A stretch of DNA of 64,000 nucleotides from assembly GCA_964016885.1 (NCBI GenBank), contig OZ024759.1, forward strand, positions 5,971,794 through 6,035,793. The letters run 5' to 3'. The notes beneath the pieces are model-generated. The model had not been told where the DNA came from, made no database searches, and worked only from the letters and a program-made list of their open reading frames with translations. Position 1 is the first letter of the stretch. Every line of letters begins with the position of its first letter. This document shows positions 26,001 through 37,800 of the stretch, one piece after another. Position numbers and translations under genes: made by a program. The DNA is from Eledone cirrhosa. Its lineage: Eukaryota; Mollusca; Cephalopoda; Octopoda; Eledonidae.

Positions 26001-26920
26001 TTTAAGTTCATGGTATTAGCTGTCAGAAGTCACTCCAATGTTGGTGAGAATTTATTTAAGTTCATGGTATTAGCTGTCAGAAGTAACTCCACTGTTGGTG
26101 AGAATTCATTTAAGTTCATTGTATTAGCTGTCAGAAGTAACTCCACTGTTGGTGAGAATTCATTTAAGTTCATGGTATTAGCTGTCAGAAGTAACTCCAC
26201 TGTTGGTGAGAATTCATTTAAGTTCATGGTATTAGCTGTCAGAAGGAACTCCAATGTTGGTGAGAATTCATTTAAGTCATGGTACTAGCTGTCAGAAGTA
26301 ACTCCACTGTTGGTGAGAATTCATTTAAGTTCATGGTATTAGCTGTCAGAAGGAACGCCACTGTTGGTGAGAATTCATTTAAGTTCATGGTATTAGCTGT
26401 CAGAAGTAACTCCACTGTTGGTGAGAATTCATTTAAGTCATGGTATTAGTTGTCAGAAGTAACTCCAATGTTGGTGAGAATTCATTTAAGTCATGGTACT
26501 AGCTGTCAGAAGTAACTCCAATGTTGGTGACAATTCATTTAAGTTCATGGTATTAGCTGTCAGGAGGAACTCCACTGTTGGTGAGAATTCATTTAAGTTC
26601 ATGGTATTAGCTGTCAGAAGTAACTCCACTGTTGGTGAGAATTCATTTAAGTTCATGGTACTAGCTGTCAGAAGTAACTCCAATGTTGGTGAGAATTCAT
26701 TTAAGTTCATGGTATTAGCTGTCAGAAGTAACTCCACTGTTGGTGAGAATTCATTTAAGTCATGGTATTAGCTGTCAGAAGTAACTCCAATGTTGGTGAG
26801 AATTCATTTAAGTTCATGGTATTAGCTGTCAGAAGTAACTCCACTGTTGGTGAGAATTCATTTAAGTTCATGGTACTAGCTGTCAGAAGTAACTCCACTG
26901 TTGGTGAGAATTCATTTAAG
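20086..26920 (+). repeat. Higher-order repeat series of 1,669, 1,668 and 3,498 bp
   Basis: Measured from one TTTGTTAG 55-mer to the next, the units are 20086-21754, 21755-23422 and 23423-26920, with a fourth starting at 26921. Units 2 and 3 share changes absent from unit 1 (TACTATCTGTC near 22,410 and 24,078; GGTGAAAATTC near 22,333 and 24,001), so they are sister copies. Just after its 55-mer, unit 1 lacks a 161-bp piece (53+54+54 bp) present in units 2-4. That piece explains why the AACTGC markers of units 1 and 2 are 1,830 bp apart. Unit 3 is longer because it contains a 699-bp tandem duplication and a segment related to 18.9-19.9 kb. Confidence 0.88.
24380..25790 (+). repeat. Tandem duplication, 699-bp unit
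   Basis: About 24380-25091 matches 25079-25790 at offset 699 (13 monomers minus three). Shared variants are AAGTCGTGG (24391 and 25090), CCACAGTTGG (about 24,798 and 25,497), TACTAGATGTCGGAAGG (about 24,991 and 25,690) and GAGAAATCATTT, which destroys the EcoRI site (25079 and 25778). One difference is AGTTACTCC near 24,843 against AGTAACTCC in the second copy. The two copies part after GAGAAATCATTTAAG, with GTCGTGG in one and GTTCATGG in the other. Confidence 0.88.
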
Positions 26921-29900
26921 TTCATGGTATTAGTTTGTTAGAAGTAACTCCACTGTTGGTGAGAATTCATTTAAGTCACGGTATTAGTTGTCAGAAGTAA
27001 CTCCAATGTTGGTGAGAATTCATTTAAGTTCATGGTACTAGCTGTCAGAAGTAACTCCACTGTTGGTGAGAATTCATTTAAGTTCATGGTATTAGCTGTC
27101 AGAAGTAACTCCACTGTTGGTTAGAATTCATTTAAGTCATGGTATTAGCTGTCAGAAGTAACCCCAATGTTGGTGAGAATTCATTTAAGTCATGGTACTA
27201 GCTGTCAGAAGTAACTCCAATGTTGGTGAGAATTCATTTAAGTTCATGGTATTAGCTGTTAGAAGGAACTCCACTGTTGGTGAGAATTCATTTAAGTTCA
27301 TGGTATTAGCTGTCAAAAGTAACTGCACTGTTGGTGAGAATTCATTTAAGTTCATGGTACTAGCTGTCAGAAGGAACTCCACTGTTGGTGAGAATTCATT
27401 TAAGTTCATGGTATTAGCTGTCAGAAGTAACTCCAATGTTGGTGAGAATTCATTTAAGTTCATGGTATTAGCTGTCAGAAGTAACTCCACTGTTGGTGAG
27501 AGTTCATTTAAGTTCATGGTATTAGCTGTCAGAAGTAACTCCACTGTTGGTGAGAATTCATTTAAGTTCATGGTACTAGCTGTCAGAAGTAACTCCACTG
27601 TTGGTGAGAATTCATTTAAGTTCATGGTACTAGCTGTCAGAAGTAACCCCAATGTTGGTGAGAATTCATTTAAGTTCATGGTATTAGTTGTCAGAAGTCA
27701 CTCCACTGTTGGTGAGAATTCATTTAAGTTCATGGTATTAGCTGTCAGAAGTAACTCCACTGTTGGTGAGAATTCATTTAAGTTCATGGTATTAGCTGTC
27801 AGAAGTAACTCCACTGTTGGTGAGAATTCATTTAAGTTCATGGTATTAGCTGTCAGAAGTAACTCCACTGTTGGTGAGAATTCATTTAAGTCATGGTATT
27901 AGCTGTCAGAAGTAACTCCATTGTTGGTGAGAATTCATTTAAGTCATGGTACTAGCTGTCAGAAGTAACTCCACTGTTGGTGAGAATTCATTTAAGTTCA
28001 TGGTACTAGCTGTCAGAAGTAACTCCACTGTTGGTGAGAATTCATTTAAGTTCATGGTACTAGCTGTCAGAAGTAACTCCACTGTTGGTGAGAATTCATT
28101 TAAGTTCATGGTACTAGCTGTCAGAAGTAACTCCACTGTTGGTGAGAATTCATTTAAGTTCATGGTACTAGCTGTCAGAAGTAACTCCAATGTTGGTGAG
28201 AATTCATTTAAGTCATGGTACTAGCTGTCAGAAGTAACTCCACTGTTGGTGAGAATTCATTTAAGTTCATGGTATTAGCTGTCAGAAGGAACTCCACTGT
28301 TAGTGAGAATTCATTTAAGTTCATTGTATTAGATGTCAGAAGTAACTCCACTGTTGGTGAGAATTCATTTAAGTTCATGGTACTAGCTGTCAGAAGTAAC
28401 TCCAATGTTGGTGAGAATTCATTTGAGTTCATGGTATTAGCTGTCAGAAGTAACTCCACTGTTGGTGAGAATTCATTTAAGTTCATGGTATTAGCTGTCA
28501 GAAGTAACTCCACTGTTGGTGAGAATTCATTTAAGTTCATGGTACTAGCTGTCAGAAGTAACTCCACTGTTGGTGAGAATTCATTTAAGTTCATGGTACT
28601 AGCTGTCAGAAGTAACCCCAATGTTGGTGAGAATTCATTTAAGTTCATGGTATTAGCTGTCAGAAGTAACTCCACTGATGGTGAGAATTCATTTAAGTCA
28701 TGGTATTAGCTGTCAGAAGTAACTCCATTGTTGGTGAGAATTCATTTAAGTCATGGTACTAGCTGTCAGAAGTAACTCCACTGTTGGTGAGAATTCATTT
28801 AAGTTCATGGTACTAGCTGTCAGAAGTAACTCCACTGTTGGTGAGAATTCATTTAAGTTCATGGTACTAGCTGTCAGAAGTAACTCCACTGTTGGTGAGA
28901 ATTCATTTAAGTTCATGGTACTAGCTGTCAGAAGTAACTCCACTGTTGGTGAGAATTCATTTAAGTTCATGGTACTAGCTGTCAGAAGTAGCCCCAATCT
29001 TGGTGAGAATTCATTTAAGTTCATGGTATTAGCTGTCAGAAGTCACTCCACTGTTGGTGAGAATTCATTTAAGTTCATGGTATTAGCTGTCAGAAGTAAC
29101 TCCACTGTTGGTGAGAATTCATTTAAGTTCATGGTATTAGCTGTCAGAAGTAACTCCACTGTTGGTGAGAATTCATTTAAGTTCATGGTGTTAGCTGTCA
29201 GAAGTAACTCCACTGTTGGTGAGAATTCATTTAAGTTCATGGTACTAGCTGTCAGAAGTAACTCCACTGTTTGTGAGAATTCATTTAAGTTCATGGTACT
29301 AGCTGTCAGAAGTAACCCCAATGTTGGTGAGAATTCATTTAAGTTCATGGTATTAGCTGTCAGAAGTCACTCCACTGTTGGTGAGAATTCATTTAAGTTC
29401 ATGGTATTAGCTGTCAGAAGTAACTCCACTGTTGGTGAGAATTCATTTAAGTCATGGTATTAGCTGTCAGAAGTAACTCCATTGTTGGTGAGAATTCATT
29501 TAAGTCATGGTACTAGCTGTCAGAAGTAACTCCACTGTTGGTGAGAATTCATTTAAGTTCATGGTATTAGCTGTCAGAAGGAACTCCACTGTTGGTGAGA
29601 ATTCATTTAAGTTCATGGTATTAGCTGTCAGAAGTAACTCCACTGTTGGTGAGAATTCATTTAAGTTCATGGTACTAGCTGTCAGAAGTAACTCCACTGT
29701 TGGTGAGAATTCATTTAAGTTCATGGTACTAGCTGTCAGAAGGAACTCCACTGTTGGTGAGAATTCATTTAAGTTCATGTTATTAGCTGTCAGAAGTAAC
29801 TCCAATGTTGGTGAGAATTCATTTAAGTTCATGGTATTAGCTGTCAGAAGGAACTCCACTGTTGGTGAGAATTCATTTAAGTTCATGGTATTAGCTGTCA

Positions 29901-30691
29901 GAAGTAACTCCAATGTTGGTGAGAATTCATTTAAGTTCATGGTATTAGCTGTCAGAAGTAACTCCACTGTTGGTGAGAATTCATTTAAGTTCATGGTATT
30001 AGCTGTCAGAAGTAACTCCACTGTTGGTGAGAATTCATTTAAGTTCATGGTACTAGCTGTCAGAAGTAACTCCACTGTTGGTGAGAATTCATTTAAGTTC
30101 ATGGTACTAGCTGTCAGAAGTAACCCCAATGTTGGTGAGAATTCATTTAAGTTCATGGTATTAGCTGTCAGAAGTCACTCCACTGTTGGTGAGAATTCAT
30201 TTAAGTTCATGGTATAAGCTGTCAGAAGTAACTCCACTGTTGGTGAGAATTCATTTAAGTTCATGGTATTAGCTGTCAGAAGTAACTCCACTGTTGGTGA
30301 GAATTCATTTAAGTTCATGGTATTAGCTGTCAGAAGTAACTCCACTGTTGGTGAGAATTCATTTAAGTTCATGGTACTACCTGTCAGAAGTAACTCCACT
30401 GTTGGTGAGAATTCATTTAAGTTCATGGTACTAGCTGTCAGAAGTAACTCCACTGTTGGTGAGAATTCATTTAAGTTCATGGTACTAGCTGTCAGAAGTA
30501 ACTCCACTGTTGGTGAGAATTCATTTAAGTTCATGGTACTAGCTGTCAGAAGTAACTCCACTGTTGGTGAGAATTCATTTAAGTTCATGGTACTAGCTGT
30601 CAGACGTAACTCCACTGTTGGTGAGAATTCATTTAAGTTCATGGTACTAGCTGTCAGAAGTTACTCCAATGTTGGTGAGAATTCATTTAAG

Positions 30692-33600
30692 TCATGGTAC
30701 TAGCTGTCAGAAGTAACTCCACTGTTGGTGAGAATTCATTTAAGTTCATGGTATTAGCTGTCAGAAGGAACTCCACTGTTGGTGAGAATTCATTTAAGTT
30801 CATTATATTAGATGTCAGAAGTAACTCCACTGTTGGTGAGAATTCATTTAAGTTCATGGTACTAGCTGTCAGAAGTAACTCCAATGTTGGTGAGAATTCA
30901 TTTGAGTTCATGGTATTAGCTGTCAGAAATAACTCCACTGTTGGTGAGAATTCATTTAAGTTCATGGTATTAGCTGTCAGAAGTAACTCCACTGTTGGTG
31001 AGAATTCATTTAAGTTCATGGTACTAGCTGTCAGAAGTAACTCCACTGTTGGTGAGAATTCATTTAAGTACATGGTACTAGCTGTCAGAAGTAACCCCAA
31101 TGTTGGTGAGAATTCATTTAAGTTCATGGTATTAGCTGTCAGAAGTCACTCCACTGTTGGTGAGAATTCATTTAAGTTCATGGTATTAGCTGTCAGAAGT
31201 AACTCCACTGTTGGTGAGAATTCATTTAAGTTCATGGTATTAGCTGTCAGAAGTAACTCCACTGTTGGTGAGAATTCATTTAAGTTCATGGTATTAGCTG
31301 TCAGAAGTAACTCCACTGTTGGTGAGAATTCATTTAAGTTCATGGTACTAGCTGTCAGAAGTAACTCCACTGTTGGTGAGAATTCATTTAAGTTCATGGT
31401 ATTAGCTGTCAGAAGTAACTCCACTGTTGGTGAGAATTCATTTAAGTCATGGTATTAGCTGTCAGAAGTAACTCCATTGTTGGTGAGAATTCATTTAAGT
31501 CATGGTACTAGCTGTCAGAAGTAACTCCACTGTTGGTGAGAATTCATTTAAGTTCATGGTACTAGCTGTCAGAAGTAACTCCACTGTTGGTGAGAATTCA
31601 TTTAAGTTTATGGTACTAGCTGTCAGAAGTAACTCCACTGTTGGTGAGAATTCATTTAAGTTCATGGTACTAGCTGTCAGAAGTAACCCCAGTGTTGGTG
31701 AGAATTCATTTAAGTTCATGGTACTAGCTGTCAGAAGTCACTCCACTGTTGGTGAGAATTCATTTAAGTTCATGGTACTAGCTGTCAGAAGTAACTCCAC
31801 TGTTGGTGAGAATTCATTTAAGTTCATGGTATTAGCTGTCAGAAGTAACTCCACTGTTGGTGAGAATTCATTTAAGTTCATGGTACTAGCTGTCAGAAGT
31901 AACTCCACTGTTGGTGAGAATTCATTTAAGTTCATGGTACTAGCTGTCAGAAGTAACTCCACTGTTTGTGAGAATTCATTTAAGTTCATGGTACTAGCTG
32001 TCAGAAGTAACCCCAATGTTGGTGAGAATTCATTTAAGTTCATGGTATTAGCTGTCAGAAGTCACTCCACTGTTGGTGAGAATTCATTAAAGTTCATGGT
32101 ATTAGCTGTCAGAAGTAACTCCACTGTTGGTGAGGATTCATTTAAGTTCATGGTATTAGCTGTCAGAAGGAACTCCACTGTTGGTGAGAATTCATTTAAG
32201 TTCATGGTATAAGCTGTCAGAAGTAACTCCACTGTTGGTGAGAATTCATTTAAGTTCATGGTATTAGCTGTCAGAAGTAACTCCACTGTTGGTGAGAATT
32301 CATTTAAGTTCATGGTACTAGCTGTCAGAAGGAACTCCACTGTTGGTGAGAATTCATTTAAGTTCATGGTATTAGCTGTCAGAAGTAACTCCACTGTTGG
32401 TGAGAATTCATTTAAGTTCATGGTACTAGCTGTCAGAAGTAACTCCACTGTTGGTGAGAATTCATTTAAGTTCATGGTACTAGCTGTCAGAGGTAACTCC
32501 ACTGTTGGTGAGAATTCATTTAAGTTCATGGTACTAGCTGTCAGAAGTAACCCCAATGTTGGTGAGAATTCATTTAAGTTCATGGTACTAGCTGTCAGAA
32601 GTCACTCCACTGTTGGTGAGAATTCATTTAAGTTCATGGTATTAGCTGTCAGAAGTAACTCCACTGTTGGTGAGAATTCATTTAAGTTCATGGTATTAGC
32701 TGTCAGAAGTAACTCCACTGTTGGTGAGAATTCATTTAAGTTCATGGTACTAGCTGTCAGAAGTAACTCCACTGTTGGTGAGAATTCATTTAAGTTCATG
32801 GTACTAGCTGTCAGAAGTAACCCCAATGTTGGTGAGAATTCATTTAAGTTCATGGTATTAGCTGTCAGAAGTCACTCCACTGTTGGTGAGAATTCATTTA
32901 AGTTCATGGTATAAGCTGTCAGAAGTAACTCCACTGTTGGTGAGAATTCATTTAAGTTCATGGTATTAGCTGTCAGAAGTAACTCCACTGTTGGTGAGAA
33001 TTCATTTAAGTTCATGGTATTAGCTGTCAGAAGTAACTCCACTGTTGGTGAGAATTCATTTAAGTTCATGGTACTACCTGTCAGAAGTATCTCCACTGTT
33101 GGTGAGAATTCATTTAAGTTCATGGTACTAGCTGTCAGAAGTAACTCCACTGTTGGTGAGAATTCATTTAAGTTCATGGTACTAGCTGTCAGAAGTAACT
33201 CCACTGTTGGTGAGAATTCATTTAAGTTCATGGTACTAGCTGTCAGAAGTAACTCCACTGTTGGTGAGAATTCATTTAAGTTCATGGTACTAGCTGTCAG
33301 AAGTTACTCCAATGTTGGTGAGAATTCATTTAAGTCATGGTACTAGCTGTCAGAAGTAACTCCACTGTTGGTGAGAATTCATTTAAGTTCATGGTATTAG
33401 CTGTCAGAAGTAACTCCACTGTTGGTGAGAATTCATTTAAGTTCATGGTACTAGCTGTCAGAAGTAACTCCACTGTTGGTGAGAATTCATTTAAGTTCAT
33501 GGTACTAGCTGTCAGAAGTAACCCCAATGTTGGTGAGAATTCATTTAAGTTCATGGTATTAGCTGTCAGAAGTCACTCCACTGTTGGTGAGAATTCATTT

Positions 33601-34800
33601 AAGTTCATGGTATAAGCTGTCAGAAGTAACTCCACTGTTGGTGAGAATTCATTTAAGTTCATGGTATTAGCTGTCAGAAGTAACTCCACTGTTGGTGAGA
33701 ATTCATTTAAGTTCATGGTATTAGCTGTCAGAAGTAACTCCACTGTTGGTGAGAATTCATTTAAGTTCATGGTACTACCTGTCAGAAGTAACTCCACTGT
33801 TGGTGAGAATTCATTTAAGTTCATGGTACTAGCTGTCAGAAGTAACTCCACTGTTGGTGAGAATTCATTTAAGTTCATGGTACTAGCTGTCAGAAGTAAC
33901 TCCACTGTTGGTGAGAATTCATTTAAGTTCATGGTACTAGCTGTCAGAAGTAACTCCACTGTTGGTGAGAATTCATTTAAGTTCATGGTACTAGCTGTCA
34001 GAAGTTACTCCAATGTTGGTGAGAATTCATTTAAGTCATGGTACTAGCTGTCAGAAGTAACTCCACTGTTGGTGAGAATTCATTTAAGTTCATGGTATTA
34101 GCTGTCAGAAGGAACTCCACTGTTGGTGAGAATTCATTTAAGTTTATTGTATTAGATGTCAGAAGTAACTCCACTGTTGGTGAGAATTCATTTAAGTTCA
34201 TGGTACTAGCTGTCAGAAGTAACTCCAATGTTGGTGAGAATTCATTTGAGTTCATGGTATTAGCTGTCAGAAGTAACTCCACTGTTGGTGAGAATTCATT
34301 TAAGTTCATGGTATTAGCTGTCAGAAGTAACTCCACTGTTGGTGAGAATTCATTTAAGTTCATGGTACTAGCTGTCAGAAGTAACTCCACTGTTGGTGAG
34401 AATTCATTTAAGTTCATGGTACTAGCTGTCAGAAGTAACCCCAATGTTGGTGAGAATTCATTTAAGTTCATGGTATTAGCTGTCAGAAGTCACTCCACTG
34501 TTGGTGAGAATTCATTTAAGTTCATGGTATTAGCTGTCAGAAGTAACTCCACTGTTGGTGAGAATTCATTTAAGTTCATGGTATTAGCTGTCAGAAGTAA
34601 CTCCACTGTTGGTGAGAATTCATTTAAGTTCATGGTATTAGCTGTCAGAAGTAACTCCACTGTTGGTGAGAATTCATTTAAGTTCATGGTACTAGCTGTC
34701 AGAAGTAACTCCACTGTTGGTGAGAATTCATTTAAGTTCATGGTATTAGCTGTCAGAAGTAACTCCACTGTTGGTGAGAATTCATTTAAGTCATGGTATT
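30692..34800 (+). repeat. Related segments at a 3,344-bp offset
   Basis: Bases 30692-31456 and 34036-34800 carry the same 14-monomer order: the TAGATGTC monomer, a CATTTGAGTTC monomer, then the AACCCC/AGTCAC pair and five further monomers, ending at a 53-mer. The left copy has private changes such as TTCATTATATTAG, CAGAAATAAC and AAGTACATGG. The DNA between them holds other block D units, so this is a dispersed HOR pair and not a simple tandem. Confidence 0.8.
32651..34099 (+). repeat. Tandem duplication, 701-bp unit
   Basis: About 32651-33398 matches 33352-34099 at offset 701 (13 monomers minus one). Shared landmarks are GGTATAAGCTG, TACTACCTGTC and AGTTACTCCAATG, the last just before the 53-mer. 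One difference is AGTATCTCC near 33,087 against AGTAACTCC in the second copy. Confidence 0.87.
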
Positions 34801-34843
34801 AGCTGTCAGAAGTAACTCCATTGTTGGTGAGAATTCATTTAAG

Positions 34844-37800
34844 TCATGGTACTAGCTGTCAGAAGTAACTCCACTGTTGGTGAGAATTCATTTAAGTTCA
34901 TGGTACTAGCTGTCAGAAGTAACTCCACTGTTGGTGAGAATTCATTTAAGTTCATGGTACTAGCTGTCAGAAGTATCTCCACTGTTGGTGAGAATTCATT
35001 TAAGTTCATGGTACTAGCTGTCAGAGGTAACTCCACTGTTGGTGAGAATTCATTTAAGTTCATGGTACTAGCTGTCAGAAGTAACGCCAATGTTGGTGAG
35101 AATTCATTTAAGTTCATGGTACTAGCTGTCAGAAGTCACTCCACTGTTGGTGAGAATTCATTTAAGTTCATGGTATTAGCTGTCAGAAGTAACTCCACTG
35201 TTGGTGAGAATTCATTTAAGTTCATGGTATTAGCTGTCAGAAGTAACTCCACTGTTGGTGAGAATTCATTTAAGTTCATGGTATTAGCTGTCAGAAGGAA
35301 CTCCACTGTTGGTGAGAATTCATTTAAGTTCATTGTATTAGATGTCAGAAGTAACTCCACCGTTGGTGAGAATTCATTTAAGTTCATGGTACTAGCTGTC
35401 AGAAGTAACTCCAATGTTGGTGAGAATTCATTTGAGTTCATGGTATTAGCTGTCAGAAGTAACTCCACTGTTGGTGAGAATTCATTTAAGTTCATGGTAT
35501 TAGCTGTCAGAAGTAACTCCACTGTTGGTGAGAATTCATTTAAGTTCATGGTACTAGCTGTCAGAAGTAACTCCACTGTTGGTGAGAATTCATTTAAGTT
35601 CATGGTACTAGCTGTCAGAAGTAACCCCAATGTTGGTGAGAATTCATTTAAGTTCATGGTATTAGCTGTCAGAAGTCACTCCACTGTTGGTGAGAATTCA
35701 TTTAAGTTCATGGTATTAGCTGTCAGAAGTAACTCCACTGTTGGTGAGAATTCATTTAAGTTCATGGTACTAGCTGTCAGAAGTAACCCCAATGTTGGTG
35801 AGAATTCATTTAAGTTCATGGTATTAGCTGTCAGAAGTCACTCCACTGTTGGTGAGAATTCATTTAAGTTCATGGTATTAGCTGTCAGAAGTAACTCCAC
35901 TGTTGGTGAGAATTCATTTAAGTTCATGGTATTAGCTGTCAGAAGTAACTCCACTGTTGGTGAGAATTCATTTAAGTTCATGGTATTAGCTGTCAGAAGT
36001 AACTCCACTGTTGGTGAGAATTCATTTAAGTTCATGGTACTAGCTGTCAGAAGTAACTCCACTGTTGGTGAGAATTCATTTAAGTTCATGGTATTAGCTG
36101 TCAGAAGTAACTCCACTGTTGGTGAGAATTCATTTAAGTCATGGTATTAGCTGTCAGAAGTAACTCCATTGTTGGTGAGAATTCATTTAAGTCATGGTAC
36201 TAGCTGTCAGAAGTAACTCCACTGTTGGTGAGAATTCATTTAAGTTCATGGTACTAGCTGTCAGAAGTAACTCCACTGTTGGTGAGAATTCATTTAAGTT
36301 CATGGTACTAGCTGTCAGAAGTAACTCCACTGTTGGTGAGAATTCATTTAAGTTCATGGTACTAGCTGTCAGAGGTAACTCCACTGTTGGTGAGAATTCA
36401 TTTAAGTTCATGGTACTAGCTGTCAGAAGTAACGCCAATGTTGGTGAGAATTCATTTAAGTTCATGGTACTAGCTGTCAGAAGTCACTCCACTGTTGGTG
36501 AGAATTCATTTAAGTTCATGGTATTAGCTGTCAGAAGTAACTCCACTGTTGGTGAGAATTCATTTAAGTTCATGGTATTAGCTGTCAGAAGTAACTCCAC
36601 TGTTGGTGAGAATTCATTTAAGTTCATGGTATTAGCTGTCAGAAGGAACTCCACTGTTGGTGAGAATTCATTTAAGTTCATTGTATTAGATGTCAGAAGT
36701 AACTCCACTGTTGGTGAGAATTCATTTAAGTTCATGGTACTAGCTGTCAGAAGTAACTCCAATGTTGGTGAGAATTCATTTGAGTTCATGGTATTAGCTG
36801 TCAGAGGTAACTCCACTGTTGGTGAGAATTCATTTAAGTTCATGGTATTAGCTGTCAGAAGTAACTCCACTGTTGGTGAGAATTCATTTAAGTTCATGGT
36901 ACTAGCTGTCAGAAGTAACTCCACTGTTGGTGAGAATTCATTTAAGTTCATGGTACTAGCTGTCAGAAGTAACCCCAATGTTGGTGAGAATTCATTTAAG
37001 TTCATGGTATTAGCTGTCAGAAGTCACTCCACTGTTGGTGAGAATTCATTTAAGTTCATGGTATTAGCTGTCAGAAGTAACTCCACTGTTGGTGAGAATT
37101 CATTTAAGTTCATGGTATTAGCTGTCAGAAGTAACTCCACTGTTGGTGAGAATTCATTTAAGTTCATGGTATTAGCTGTCAGAAGTAACTCCACTGTTGG
37201 TGAGAATTCATTTAAGTTCATGGTACTAGCTGTCAGAAGTAACTCCACTGTTGGTGAGAATTCATTTAAGTTCATGGTATTAGCTGTCAGAAGTAACTCC
37301 ACTGTTGGTGAGAATTCATTTAAGTCATGGTATTAGCTGTCAGAAGTAACTCCATTGTTGGTGAGAATTCATTTAAGTCATGGTACTAGCTGTCAGAAGT
37401 AACTCCACTGTTGGTGAGAATTCATTTAAGTTCATGGTACTAGCTGTCAGAAGTAACTCCACTGTTGGTGAGAATTCATTTAAGTTCATGGTACTAGCTG
37501 TCAGAAGTAACTCCACTGTTGGTGAGAATTCATTTAAGTTCATGGTACTAGCTGTCAGAGGTAACTCCACTGTTGGTGAGAATTCATTTAAGTTCATGGT
37601 ACTAGCTGTCAGAAGTAACGCCAATGTTGGTGAGAATTCATTTAAGTTCATGGTACTAGCTGTCAGAAGTCACTCCACTGTTGGTGAGAATTCATTTAAG
37701 TTCATGGTATTAGCTGTCAGAAGTAACTCCACTGTTGGTGAGAATTCATTTAAGTTCATGGTATTAGCTGTCAGAAGTAACTCCACTGTTGGTGAGAATT

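Larger units (their letters stand above)
20086..26975 (+). repeat. Four 55-bp monomers with TTTGTTAG
   Basis: Monomers at 20086-20140, 21755-21809, 23423-23477 and 26921-26975 read TATTAGTTTGTTAG where the consensus has TATTAGCTGTCAG, a gain of one base plus substitutions. Each is followed by a 53-mer. They shift the open frame by +1 and so end plus-strand frames at MVLVC. Block E has a related but distinct 55-mer ending TTTGTCAG. Confidence 0.92.
19601..28200 (+). repeat. Satellite block C, TTTGTTAG/AACTGC higher-order family
   Basis: Two markers are confined to this block. One is a 55-mer with TATTAGTTTGTTAG (starts 20086, 21755, 23423, 26921). The other is a monomer with GTCAAAAGTAACTGCACTG (about 20316, 22146, 23814, 27312), preceded by GCTGTTAGAAGG. 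The 55-mers are followed by the same ordered run of monomers up to an AAGTCGTGG or AAGTCATGG 53-mer. The left boundary is approximate. Confidence 0.85.
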
